From NCBI RefSeq assembly GCF_024464595.1, contig NZ_JANHAW010000002.1, positions 496,001-560,000 of the forward strand: a stretch of 64,000 nucleotides of DNA, read 5' to 3'. Shown here one piece after another: positions 17,280-26,215 of the stretch (its first letter is position 1; each line of letters starts with the position of its first letter). The translations under genes were made by a program, and so were the position numbers. The notes below the pieces were generated by a model. That model made no database searches. It was not told the DNA's origin and saw only the letters and a program-made list of their open reading frames with translations. This DNA comes from Halobellus litoreus (lineage in GTDB: Archaea > Halobacteriota > Halobacteria > Halobacteriales > Haloferacaceae).

Positions 17280-17717
17280 TCAGGCACCTATGTTCGCCAC
17301 CATCTCGGCGAACTCGGCGTGGAAATCGGCGTGGTGATGGACGACTTTCCACTCGCCGTTCTCTTTCCGGTAGACGTTGGTCGCCCGGCCCTCCAGGGAG
17401 AGCTGATCACTCGCAATGGTCATCGACGCCGACTCGGTGCAGAGTTCGTATGCAAGGTCGCCGTTGACGCGAATGACCTGGTCCGTACGGGTGACCTCCC
17501 CACCCTCACTCATTGATGCGACTCCTTCCCAGGACCCGTTGACAGCGTCCCAGCTCTCTTCCCGTCCACCGATCGGGTGCATAGTCGTCACGTCGTCCTC
17601 GTGTGACCAGACGTCCGCCATAGAACTGGCATCGCCTTTCGCCATCTCGTCCAGTGCACTCGGCGGATTTCGCCTCGGTCTCCTCGAGGATGTACACTTC
17701 CGGTTCGCTGATGACAC
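17280..17717 (-). CDS. SnoaL-like/DUF4440 domain protein, N-terminus disturbed
   Basis: The C-terminal 115 residues match the SnoaL-like (NTF2 fold) family of SgcJ/EcaC type: ALDEMAKGDASSMADVWSH, then DVTTMHPIGGREESWDAV, and a final RKENGEWKVVHHHADFH. The first 20 residues are Arg-rich and come from a reading of the upstream gene in another frame. About 20 residues of the usual N-terminus are missing. A shorter protein from the ATG at 17642 is possible. It overlaps the monooxygenase-domain gene by more than 200 bp on the same strand, so a deletion seems to have fused two neighbours. Confidence 0.55.
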   Translation of the reverse strand: MSSANRKCTSSRRPRRNPPSALDEMAKGDASSMADVWSHEDDVTTMHPIGGREESWDAVNGSWEGVASMSEGGEVTRTDQVIRVNGDLAYELCTESASMTIASDQLSLEGRATNVYRKENGEWKVVHHHADFHAEFAEMVANIGA

Positions 17718-17946
17718 CGAACTCTCCCATCTTTTCCGTGACGTCGGACTCTTCCATAAACTGCTGGAACGCCTCCGCGCTCTCCCATTCCCCGATCATC
17801 ACGATTTCATTCGGGTTTCCGGCCTCGTGAAACAGGCGGTAGTCCTCGGCGGAGCCGTACTCTTCACGGGTGCTCGCGTGGTCGTCGAATCCTGGTTTCC
17901 ACGAGTCGTAGTCCTCTACGGTGTGTTTGAGGAAGATTGTCGTCAT
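17506..17946 (-). CDS. Antibiotic-biosynthesis-monooxygenase-like (ABM) domain protein with foreign tail
   Basis: Starts MTTIFLKHTVEDYDSWKPGF and runs through FHEAGNPNEIVMIGEWESAE to EVYILEETEAK, a complete dimeric alpha-beta-barrel (ABM-like) domain of about 85 residues. Relatives end there. Here the frame continues for about 55 Arg-rich residues that are the SnoaL-like gene read out of frame. The product is likely made with a meaningless tail. The ATG at 17946 is preferred over 17964 because the domain begins with MTTIFLK. Confidence 0.55.
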   Translation of the reverse strand: MTTIFLKHTVEDYDSWKPGFDDHASTREEYGSAEDYRLFHEAGNPNEIVMIGEWESAEAFQQFMEESDVTEKMGEFGVISEPEVYILEETEAKSAECTGRDGERRCQFYGGRLVTRGRRDDYAPDRWTGRELGRCQRVLGRSRINE

Positions 17947-18126
17947 TGTTGTGCCCATACTCATACAGGACGCTCAGCTATGCGAAATAGTAGCACTTTC
18001 ACATTGGGAGTGTTACGAGCAACTGAGTGACACACGACCACCCAGACGGGACGCGTGGTGAAGATGTGCACTGTATACACCACGACCGTGAAACCTATCG
18101 CTGATTGAGGATTTCACCGAGGCCCG

Positions 18127-18924
18127 TCAATTAGGATCCTCCGCGTCAAGTCGCCAGGTAAAAATCGCCTTCAGCACCACGACCAGACTGTTCGTGTCGC
18201 CCTCGCCCCAGATGGCAGTCTCCGAGCGCGGGCCGGACGGACTCGCGTCCGCGCCGTTGACGAGCGCACTTACGAGGGTTTTGCGCCCGTCGACCATCAT
18301 GAGCCGTCCCGCCGACGTATCCGACCAGACCCACAGCGACTCGAACATCGTCGCGCCGGGGATCTCGTCCTGAATGCGCTCCTGGACCTCCGTCGACACG
18401 CCAGCGAGCTTGATCGAAACGCTCCGCTCTGCGGCCTCGCTTAATCCCTCGATAAGGTCCTCGGTAATGAGATCCTCGACGGTCATGTAGACGATTTCAT
18501 CGTCCGCGTCGGCGAAGAACTCCAAGACCCGTTCCGTGACCGCAGTCTGCCCGTCGACCGTCCAGACGCCGCGCTGTTCGGCCTGTCGTTCGACGGGTTC
18601 GAGTTCACTCAGCGCCGTCCGGAGGAGTTCCGTGCGGTGCTGGAGTTCGTGTTCGAACGTCCGGCTCGCAGTTTCGGCGGAAATCGCCCAGAACTCCTTG
18701 GGCGAGGATTGCTGAATATCGACGAGTCCCCGGTCGTGTAACTCGTCGATCGCGTCGTATACGCGAGTGCGCGGCACCTCCGACACCTGGCTGACGTCTC
18801 TGGCCGTCCCCGTGCCGAGGCTCGCAAGCGCGACGAACGTCCGGGCGGCGTAGGCACTCAACCCGAACCGTTCGAGTTGCTTGATCGCGGCGGTCTGTGG
18901 GTCTTCGACTGGATCACTGCTCAT
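18127..18924 (-). CDS. TrmB-family transcriptional regulator
   Basis: A 265-residue protein. The N-terminal winged helix reads AIKQLERFGLSAYAARTFVA and VPRTRVYDAIDELHDRGLVD (about 15-70), then a coiled segment and a C-terminal sensor domain similar to the effector domain of TrmB-like proteins. TrmB proteins control sugar transport and central metabolism in archaea. It is divergent from a second TrmB gene at 19314, with a palindrome between them. No obvious sugar genes are next to it. Confidence 0.88.
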   Translation of the reverse strand: MSSDPVEDPQTAAIKQLERFGLSAYAARTFVALASLGTGTARDVSQVSEVPRTRVYDAIDELHDRGLVDIQQSSPKEFWAISAETASRTFEHELQHRTELLRTALSELEPVERQAEQRGVWTVDGQTAVTERVLEFFADADDEIVYMTVEDLITEDLIEGLSEAAERSVSIKLAGVSTEVQERIQDEIPGATMFESLWVWSDTSAGRLMMVDGRKTLVSALVNGADASPSGPRSETAIWGEGDTNSLVVVLKAIFTWRLDAEDPN

Positions 18925-19146
18925 CGATGTGGCGAATGTGGGGCATTGTGAGCCCAGCCACGAAGAGTGGCCGGGCCGACACGCAACAGTGCGGTGGTTG
19001 GGACACAGAACTGGACTGCGTGCCGATAGAAGAATTAGTTTCCACCCGGTATATCCTTTTTGTGATTAAACGGGTGACTTTTTTTCTCCCGATTATATAC
19101 ACTTCTGAGCGATGAACTCCTAAGCTATCTACTGTCACTGAAAATA

Positions 19147-19163
19147 TCACAACAATTTTGTGA
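19147..19163 (+). promoter_or_regulatory. 17-bp palindrome between the divergent TrmB genes
   Basis: TCACAACAATTTTGTGA has perfect 6-bp arms and a 5-bp centre. It lies in the 389-bp AT-rich gap between two divergent TrmB genes. That gap also has T-rich and TATA-like stretches near 19076-19098 but no reading frame. It is a good operator candidate for one or both TrmB proteins. Confidence 0.4.
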
Positions 19164-19313
19164 AGCTCGTCTGTGAAGCGGACTCAGGCGAGTATTTTGC
19201 CCGTAGCACGTCTCATCCGTACTAGCCGTTATGACAGGAGTGACAATACCTATCCGTGTCGGGAGCAAACCATTTAGAGAACCACTGGGGAACTCCCCGT
19301 GAGGTTGGGACAT

Positions 19314-20117
19314 ATGATCACTGATAATAGTCTGGAGGAAGCGATCGAAGTCCTCCAGCAACTCGGCCTGAAAGAATACGAGGCGCGATGCTTCGTCGGC
19401 CTGTCCCGTCTCCACACGGGTACAGCGAAGCAATTGAGTGAGATGACGGAGGTTCCCCGGACGCGTGTGTACGATGCGATTCGAGTGCTGGAGGCACAAG
19501 GCCTGGTCGAGATCCAGCATTCGAGCCCGCAGCAGTTCCGGGCGGTTCCGCTCGGGGAGGCGACTGAGACCCTGCGTGACCAGTACGAAGACCGCGTCGA
19601 GCGCTTCCACGATGCGCTGGACACGGTCGAAATCGTCGAACAAGACGACGAAACCCCCGTCCAGCAGATATGGGCGATGTCCGGGCGTGCCGCGATCGAA
19701 AATCGGACGGACCAACTCATTGAGGATGCGGCCGAGGAGGTCGTATTGGTCGTGGGGGACGAGTCACTGCTGACCGAGGATCTCGTTGCCACCCTCAACG
19801 ACGTCGGTAACGGGGTCGACCTTCTCATCGGCGCGCTGACGGAGTCGCTTCAAGACCAGATCCAGACGGCCGTGCCGGACGCGACGACGTTCATCTCTGG
19901 CCTCGAGTGGCTACACGGCGAGGACGCTACTGAAAACGAGACGGCGATCGGCCGGCTCCTTCTGGTCGACCGCTCGACGATTCTTGTGAGTTCACTTATG
20001 CCCGACACCAAGGAGGAACAAGCGATATTCGGCGAAGGATTCGGAAATGGGCTGGTCGTCATCGCTCGGCGACTCATGGCACAGGGGTTGTTGATCGCCC
20101 GTGATCCCAGGCAGTGA
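19314..20117 (+). CDS. TrmB-family transcriptional regulator
   Basis: A 267-residue paralogue of the divergent neighbour. The winged helix holds VLQQLGLKEYEARCFVGLSR and VPRTRVYDAIRVLEAQGLVE; the C-terminal part is a sensor domain with strands such as EEVVLVVGDESLL. The ATG at 19314 is preferred to a GTG at 19299 because the helix-turn-helix begins right after it. The two paralogues may bind the palindrome at 19147 and regulate each other. Confidence 0.88.
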   Translation: MITDNSLEEAIEVLQQLGLKEYEARCFVGLSRLHTGTAKQLSEMTEVPRTRVYDAIRVLEAQGLVEIQHSSPQQFRAVPLGEATETLRDQYEDRVERFHDALDTVEIVEQDDETPVQQIWAMSGRAAIENRTDQLIEDAAEEVVLVVGDESLLTEDLVATLNDVGNGVDLLIGALTESLQDQIQTAVPDATTFISGLEWLHGEDATENETAIGRLLLVDRSTILVSSLMPDTKEEQAIFGEGFGNGLVVIARRLMAQGLLIARDPRQ

Positions 20118-20147
20118 TCTCGCGACGAGCGACTATTAGCTACTCCG

Positions 20148-20450
20148 TCAGCGGACGCAACTGTCAGAGGGTTCTTGATCGCGTTCGTCGCAAAACCGGC
20201 CTTCGAGCAACTGGAGAGTGAGATACTCGCCATTGTCGACCGTGATGCAACAATCGTTGTATACGAACGAGAGGCGTCCGCCTGTCCGAGGAGTTCCGTC
20301 GTCCCGCGGGTCGAACAACGAATCTAACGCAGTCGGATCGACGACATCCGCCAGCGGTCGGAGAGAGCATAGTTCACGGCCTTCAACTGCGCTCACCGCG
20401 CGTACGACGGCCGTGCTGACCGATTCTTCCGGCCCGATTTCGTACTCCAC
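20148..20450 (-). CDS. HalOD1-domain protein
   Basis: About 100 residues from a GTG at 20450 (a longer form from 20552 would add 34 basic residues). It shows the HalOD1 output-domain pattern: a start EYEIGPEESVSTAVVRAVSA, then LRPLADVVDPTALDSLF, and a strand pair GRLSFVYNDCCITVDNGEYL. HalOD1 is a small haloarchaeal output domain often found alone or after response-regulator receivers. Role unknown. Confidence 0.7.
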   Translation of the reverse strand: MEYEIGPEESVSTAVVRAVSAVEGRELCSLRPLADVVDPTALDSLFDPRDDGTPRTGGRLSFVYNDCCITVDNGEYLTLQLLEGRFCDERDQEPSDSCVR

Positions 20451-20680
20451 AGTTCTGATTCGTGCTAGACGACGAAAAGCTCCGAAGTTTTTCACCCGAG
20501 TTATCAAAATAGGTTTCAGATTGACACGCTGAAGGCGCGTGTTGACATACACTCGGTCGGTGGAGTGAAACGAAATCTAAAGATGCTGTAACTTCCGTTC
20601 GGATAGTTAAGCTAGTGTTCTTATCGAAGCAGATGCGTCGGAGCCATCACGCCACCTAATTGGTTGTGGTACCATTGCTG

Positions 20681-21507
20681 ATGGTTCTAATCCATAACTC
20701 TCGACGTGCCGTCTTTCGTTATATCGCGCAGGCTCCGTATACGGAGTGGCCTGCCTATGATTCGACGCCACTCTACAATCGGAGTTCACTCGATGCGCTT
20801 CAGGAGGATGTCCGAACTGTTGGGCAGTGATGGTTCAAACACGACCATCACGGGTCGCTGGAAGACTTTGTATGTCAATACCCACTGGCCTACTTCCGGT
20901 TCAACGCTCACGACCGTTATGAAAGCTCGATACGATACAAGGTGGACACCCTCTTTCGGGTGTTGTTCTGAAAGAACTCCATAGGTGGGAGCACGAAACT
21001 GCACTCGTCGACTACCTCGATCACCGATCTGGACTCTGCGAGAAACTGGAGTTCGAGACGATTCCGGACCAGTCGACGCTGTGGCGCAGCTGGCACGAGC
21101 GTTTCACTGCTGACCTCCGAGAGACAGTCGAGACGGCGGCTCGAACGATCCTCATCAAAGCCCAGAATGCAGGTGTCGCGGTTCCGCGTAAACCCGAACG
21201 ACAACTCCAGCACCACGATGACGAGGCTGGTGAGTCAAAACCAGCTGATCAACCTACTTTGGTGCAGGCAGAGAAGACCACAGACCACGTCAGCCGCATC
21301 GTTTTCCGGCGTTTTCACTGGGTTCGTGGGAACGGCTGTGAGATACACGAGAACGCCTACTGGGACCTGCAGACGTACCTCGGACTTCGCGAGAGTCTCG
21401 CTGCAAATGAGGGGGCTTGCAGTTTCGTCCACGAGTCGACCCGTGAGACCGTTGATGATTTTGTTGTCTTTCTGGAGAATCCCGCATCAACTACCCCAGG
21501 TGATTAG
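20681..21507 (+). pseudogene. Truncated, mutated IS transposase gene
   Basis: A plus-strand frame starts at the ATG at 20681 (SRRAVFRYIAQAPYTEWPAY). An in-frame TGA lies at about 20827 where Arg is expected (VGQ-stop-WFKHDHHG), then comes YPLAYFRFNAHDRYESS. A frameshift near 20970 leads to LKELHRWEHETALVDYL, IPDQSTLWRSWHERFTADLR and IHENAYWDLQTYLGLRESLA. This looks like the N-terminal 270 residues of a haloarchaeal DDE transposase. The catalytic part is missing; the sequence stops just where the IclR gene on the other strand ends. The exact IS family is not certain. Confidence 0.7.
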
Positions 21508-22265
21508 GAAAGAGATACGCGGAGTTCATACTCGTTTGTGACACCGAGAAGTATCTGGGGGAGTTCGTCGGTCAGTCGGTCTCCGCTCAGACGGTTCGAA
21601 GGTCCAGACACACTAAATGCCCCAACAACTTCGCCCGTGTCGTCTTTGACAGGTGCACCCACCGCGTTAACGCCCTCAATCTGCTCTTCTTTGTTGAAAG
21701 CGTAGCCGCGGTCTCTAATCTGTTCTATCGCGTCATTGAGTTGTTTTTTCGAAGTTATCGTCTGTTCTGTCTTTGCTTTGAGCCCGTTTTCGATGACTTG
21801 TTTTACTTTCTTTTTTGGAAAGTGAGCAAGTAGAGCCTTGCCACCTGCAGTCGCGTGGAGCGGGATTCGTTTCCCGATCGTCGATTGAGTCCAGACACTG
21901 TGGCTTCCCGGTGACGTATAGAGGTAGATCCCTTGGAGACCTTCTTCGACGATGAAAGTCGATCTGCACCCGCTTTCGTCGGCGAGCATAGTGGTGTACT
22001 TTTCAGCACTCGTGTAGACGTCTTTTCGAGTGCGTGCTTGCTCGCCGAACGCAAGGAATTTTAGAGCCAGATGGTAGACGCCGTCTTCCTTCACAAGATA
22101 GCCGTCGTCTACCATCGTTTTGAGATACCGATGGGCAGTACTCGAACTTACACCCAACAGGTCACTGATCTCCGTCGGCCGTCCGCCGTTATTTTTGTGA
22201 ATCCATTCAAGGATATCGAAACTATTCTTCAATGTCGCCAGTCCTTCTTCGTTCGATTTACTCAT
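21504..22265 (-). CDS. IclR-family transcriptional regulator
   Basis: About 253 residues from the ATG at 22265 (MSKSNEEGLATLKNSFDILE). The winged helix includes GRPTEISDLLGVSSSTAHRY and LKTMVDDGYLVKEDGVYHL; the effector domain follows, with GKRIPLHATAGGKALLAHFP and a C-terminal NAVGAPVKDDTGEVVGAFSV. IclR proteins sense small catabolic substrates. It is divergent from a complete dipeptide-type ABC operon and is likely its regulator. Its codon use is more AT-rich than the chromosomal genes further right. Confidence 0.92.
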   Translation of the reverse strand: MSKSNEEGLATLKNSFDILEWIHKNNGGRPTEISDLLGVSSSTAHRYLKTMVDDGYLVKEDGVYHLALKFLAFGEQARTRKDVYTSAEKYTTMLADESGCRSTFIVEEGLQGIYLYTSPGSHSVWTQSTIGKRIPLHATAGGKALLAHFPKKKVKQVIENGLKAKTEQTITSKKQLNDAIEQIRDRGYAFNKEEQIEGVNAVGAPVKDDTGEVVGAFSVSGPSNRLSGDRLTDELPQILLGVTNEYELRVSLS

Positions 22266-22408
22266 ATGTACAGCAACTTTCACCCCTGCAGTATTGTACC
22301 ACATAGCGGGATTAATAATTTTATTATGAATATTCTACACTTTCTTTAGTATTGCAGTTATACTGCTTCTATACCGATTCAACTGAATTTGAGTCCAAAA
22401 ACATTAAT

Positions 22409-22431
22409 GGACAAACACGACTAATTTGTCC
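22409..22431 (+). promoter_or_regulatory. GGACAAA/TTTGTCC operator between IclR gene and ABC operon
   Basis: A perfect 7-bp inverted repeat with a 9-bp centre (GGACAAA, then TTTGTCC). A GTCC 12 bp further left (22394-22397) also mirrors the GGAC at 22409-22412, making overlapping repeats. It sits in the 314-bp AT-rich divergent gap, which otherwise holds only TATA-like runs (22440-22560). The place and symmetry suit IclR binding. Confidence 0.45.
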
Positions 22432-22579
22432 CGTAGAGTAGAGCTATTAGTATATATTCCCATATAGTATTATTTTCAATGTTATACTAGTCGTAATATA
22501 CGCCAAAATATTCTATAATACATATGCTATTAATGCTAAACTATTTGTTATTAGGGGAGCAGAGTGGTACCAAGCCACT

Positions 22580-24220
22580 ATGACTAATGGCAAACTCACA
22601 CGGCGAAAAATACTGGCAGCAACTGGCGCAGCACTTCCTGTCGGATTAGCTGGGTGTTCAAGCAACAGCTCAGACGACAGTACTGACGATTCTAGCGATT
22701 CCGGTGGGGGAGAAACAGCAACTGAATCTTCCGGGTCGTCATCACAGACTCGGCTGAACGTGGGTCAGGCACTCGAACCAACCCGGTTTGATCCGATACT
22801 TCAGTTTTCGAACCCCGATGCACTGGTCGGAAACCGGGTCTTCAGTAAGTTGTACACGTACACGGAAGGAACAGATACGACGACAGACGTCGCAGCATCC
22901 GAACCGGAGATCACTCGTAACAACACGCGCTACGTCATCCCACTTCGAGAAGACGTAACGTTCCACAACGGAGATCAGCTCACCGCGGAGGACGTAACGT
23001 ACTCATTTACTGCACCGATCGAGGAAGAAACCCCGCTGGCGGGAATCTTCTCCGTTATTGATAGCGCGACAGCAGTCGACGAGTATACCGTTCAGTTCGA
23101 CCTGAACAACCCGTTCGCGATGTTCGACGATCTGCTCACGCATCAGATCGTTCCGAAAGCAGTTCGTGAGGACGATCCAGAAGCATTCAATACCGAACAG
23201 CCAATCGGTTCGGGTCCATTCAGATTCGTTGATTGGGAGCAGAACTCCTACGTGAACCTCGAACGCTGGGACGACTACTGGGGAGAACCACAACCGAACG
23301 TTTCGGAGGTCAGGTTCGTCCCAATTACGGAGTCAACGACCCGGGTCACAGAGCTCAACACTGGTAATCAGGACCTCATCGAGACGATCCCACCCAGACT
23401 ATGGACAACCGTCGAAGAGATGCAGGACGCAAGTATCGAGTCAGTGGAGAGTATCGGCTACTTCTACGTCGCGTTTAATCTAAACGAGGGGCCGACGACC
23501 GATATCAGAGTCCGTGAAGCGATCGATTACAGCTTCTCAATGGATGATGCTGTCGAGCGCTTCATTGAGCCCTCGGGGCTTCGACAGTACAGCCCGATGC
23601 CGGGCCCAATAAACGAGGATTGGGGATTCCCGGTAGAGCAGTGGCAGGACATCCCGAATGACAAGGATATCGAACAGGCACAGCAACTCTTTTCGGAGGC
23701 CGGCGTTCCCTCTGACTGGAACTGTAAAATCATCGTCCCACCGGACGATAACAGGGAGAACATCGGCGTCTCGATTGCCAATGGAATTCAGGAAGCTGGA
23801 TACGATGCGAACGTCCAGCGCCTCGACTGGGGAACGATGCTCAGTCAGGCATACACAGGCAATGCAGACGACTACAACATCTACGTCCTCGGCTGGGTTC
23901 GATACCCGGACCCGGACGACTTTATGTTCAACCTCTTTCATATGGACGCGGCCGGCGCAAACCAGGGCGTCTACTACGAGAACGAAGAGGTTATGGAGCA
24001 GATCTCGCAAGCGCGGAGCTCAATTGACCGCGCAGAGCGAAAAGAGCTCTACACTAACGCCATCACGACGATCCTCGAGGACAAAGTGCATCTTCCGGCA
24101 TTCAACTACAAAAACGCCTACGGAGCGCGGTCCAGAGTCCATGATTTCAACGTCCATCCGGTCTCCCCGATCAACCCACGGATTTCGGGAGCAAGCGGAA
24201 ACCTCTCGCTTCAAGATTAA
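22580..24220 (+). CDS. Peptide/opine-type ABC transporter substrate-binding lipoprotein
   Basis: A 546-residue SBP_bac_5 (DppA/OppA) family protein. The N-terminus has a twin-Arg start (LTRRKILAATG) and a lipobox LAGC with the Cys at about residue 26, followed by a Ser/Asp-rich linker, so it is a Tat-exported lipoprotein. VTFHNGDQLTAEDVTYSF is a family signature and GSGPFRFVDWEQNSYVNLER another. It delivers its ligand to the two permeases encoded next. SBP_bac_5 proteins bind di- and oligopeptides, nickel chelates or related compounds; the ligand here cannot be read. Confidence 0.93.
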   Translation: MTNGKLTRRKILAATGAALPVGLAGCSSNSSDDSTDDSSDSGGGETATESSGSSSQTRLNVGQALEPTRFDPILQFSNPDALVGNRVFSKLYTYTEGTDTTTDVAASEPEITRNNTRYVIPLREDVTFHNGDQLTAEDVTYSFTAPIEEETPLAGIFSVIDSATAVDEYTVQFDLNNPFAMFDDLLTHQIVPKAVREDDPEAFNTEQPIGSGPFRFVDWEQNSYVNLERWDDYWGEPQPNVSEVRFVPITESTTRVTELNTGNQDLIETIPPRLWTTVEEMQDASIESVESIGYFYVAFNLNEGPTTDIRVREAIDYSFSMDDAVERFIEPSGLRQYSPMPGPINEDWGFPVEQWQDIPNDKDIEQAQQLFSEAGVPSDWNCKIIVPPDDNRENIGVSIANGIQEAGYDANVQRLDWGTMLSQAYTGNADDYNIYVLGWVRYPDPDDFMFNLFHMDAAGANQGVYYENEEVMEQISQARSSIDRAERKELYTNAITTILEDKVHLPAFNYKNAYGARSRVHDFNVHPVSPINPRISGASGNLSLQD

Positions 24221-24244
24221 GGAAAGAAGAGCTTCTATTCGAAT

Positions 24245-25246
24245 ATGAGTTTGGTTCGATATGTTGCGCGGCGGTTGGGGCAATCAGTCTTCACGCTCCT
24301 CGGCGTCGTTACACTCACGTTCTTGCTCGTCAACGCGGCACCCGGCGATCCGATTCGGATCTTTATTGGACCGAGTGCCGACGCGGCAACCGTCGAAGCC
24401 ATCCGAACGAGATTCGGGCTTAATCAGCCGCTCCACGTGCGGTACTTCAAATATATCATCAACGTACTGCAGGGGGATCTCGGGCAGAGTATCAATTATC
24501 GGGTGCCAGTCACGCAGAAGATCTTCGAGCGCTTACCAGCAACGCTGCTCCTCGTGGCCTCCAGTTTCACTTTCGCGGTGTTGACGGCAATCCCAATTGG
24601 GGTGCTCTCCGCAAAAAAACGGAATCAACTCTCAGATCACGTCTTTCGCGTTCTGGGACTTGTCGGAGTCAGTACTCCTAGCTTCTGGATCGGACTGCTC
24701 CTCATCATTCTCTTTACTTATCACCTTGGTCTCCTGCCGGCGACCGGACTCATTATGCCGTGGGCAGCCCCGGCCGCAGTCGACAACGCGACTACCCGCA
24801 TAGACGTCCTTTATCAGTCCGCTATTCACCTAATAATGCCAACACTGACACTCGGGACGCTCCAGATGGCTGCGATTATGCGTATCGAACGATCCTCGAT
24901 GCTTGAAGTTCTCAACCAAGAATACGTCACGCTAGCCCGTGCGTTCGGCGTCAAAGAGTGGACGCTGCTCCGCAAACACGCCTTCAGGAACGCACAGCTT
25001 CCAGTGCTGACGGTTGTCGGTCTTCAACTAACAACCGCGCTCGGAGGATCAGTCCTCACCGAGACCGTTTTCAGCATCAGCGGGATCGGGACGCTAATCA
25101 TCACCGGGGTGAATGCTCGAGACTACCCCCTCATTTTGGGGACCACGCTGTTCTATGCGACGATGTTCGTCGTTGGTGTTCTCATCACTGATCTCCTGTA
25201 CGCGTACCTAGACCCACGGATATCCTACGGAGGGGGTGATGACTGA
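24245..25246 (+). CDS. Dipeptide-type ABC transporter permease, DppB-like
   Basis: A 333-residue inner-membrane subunit with six helices. It starts with the typical YVARRLGQSVFTLLGVVTLT and has the GDPIR and FGLNQPL motifs of DppB, and the cytoplasmic EAA loop (YVTLARAFGVKEWTLLRKHA). It lies 24 bp after the binding-protein gene and overlaps the second permease by one base, so it is part of a tight operon. Confidence 0.94.
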   Translation: MSLVRYVARRLGQSVFTLLGVVTLTFLLVNAAPGDPIRIFIGPSADAATVEAIRTRFGLNQPLHVRYFKYIINVLQGDLGQSINYRVPVTQKIFERLPATLLLVASSFTFAVLTAIPIGVLSAKKRNQLSDHVFRVLGLVGVSTPSFWIGLLLIILFTYHLGLLPATGLIMPWAAPAAVDNATTRIDVLYQSAIHLIMPTLTLGTLQMAAIMRIERSSMLEVLNQEYVTLARAFGVKEWTLLRKHAFRNAQLPVLTVVGLQLTTALGGSVLTETVFSISGIGTLIITGVNARDYPLILGTTLFYATMFVVGVLITDLLYAYLDPRISYGGGDD

Positions 25247-26193
25247 TGAACGGCTCTGATGATGATTCCTCGTCACCGCAGCCGTCACAATCTGGATGGG
25301 CAGACGTCACCCCGCAACTTCGCCAGAACTCCACCTCGCGGTGGGGGCTATACATCATCGCCGTCGTCATTGCGGTCGCGATCTGGGCATTCATCGACGG
25401 CGTCTTACTCGGGTACCACTTTGCGGAAACGTACTGGTACAGCCCGGTAACTGCGGAACCGGGTGCCCGCAGTTTGCTTCCGCCGGTCGGAATTACGAAC
25501 GAGTTCGGGACAGGAGTGTGGGCACATCCGCTCGGAACAGATCACCGGGGGCGTGATATACTAGCTCGCCTCGTGTACGGCACGCGGATCGCCATTCAAA
25601 TCGGGATCGTTGCGACCGGCCTCGGTGCTGTTGTCGGCACGATCATTGGCGCTATCTCCGGGTACTACGGCGGATGGATTGACGACGTCCTCCAGCGACT
25701 CGTCGAGACTTTCTACGCCATCCCGTTCATCGTGCTGATGATCGCGATTATGTCCACGTTCGGACGTAATCTCTGGATTGCGATCGTCGGCGTAAGCGTC
25801 ATCACAACCCCTGTATTCGCCCGGTTGATTCGTTCAGAGGTTCTCAGTGTCCGCGAAGAGGAGTACATCGAAGCGGCGAAAGCAGCCGGCGTCCGCGATC
25901 GCAACATAATCAGACGCCACGTCATTCCGAACAGCCTAGCGCCTGTGTTAGTTCAAGCAACCCTACAGGTTGGCGTGAACATCCTCATCGTCGCAGCGCT
26001 CTCCTTCTTAGGATTCGGTGCGCAACCACCGACGCCGTCGTGGGGGGCGATGCTTGCTCAGTCGCGGACCTATATGCTCCCGAACCCGTGGTTCAGCTTC
26101 TGGCCCGGGCTGGCCATTCTGGTGACCGTAGTCGGGTTCAATCTTATCGGGGATGGACTGCGCGATGCCTTCGACCCGCGACTTGACGACTAA
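25246..26193 (+). CDS. Dipeptide-type ABC transporter permease, DppC-like
   Basis: A 315-residue second permease with five to six helices. It has HPLGTDHRGRDILARLVYGT, the DppC signature after the first helix, the EAA loop YIEAAKAAGVRDRNIIRRHV, and a late ALSFLGFGAQPPTPSWGAML. It starts one base before the end of the DppB-like stop (TGATG) and pairs with it. Confidence 0.94.
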   Translation: MNGSDDDSSSPQPSQSGWADVTPQLRQNSTSRWGLYIIAVVIAVAIWAFIDGVLLGYHFAETYWYSPVTAEPGARSLLPPVGITNEFGTGVWAHPLGTDHRGRDILARLVYGTRIAIQIGIVATGLGAVVGTIIGAISGYYGGWIDDVLQRLVETFYAIPFIVLMIAIMSTFGRNLWIAIVGVSVITTPVFARLIRSEVLSVREEEYIEAAKAAGVRDRNIIRRHVIPNSLAPVLVQATLQVGVNILIVAALSFLGFGAQPPTPSWGAMLAQSRTYMLPNPWFSFWPGLAILVTVVGFNLIGDGLRDAFDPRLDD

Positions 26194-26215
26194 TATACTA
26201 ACAAGACACACAACT

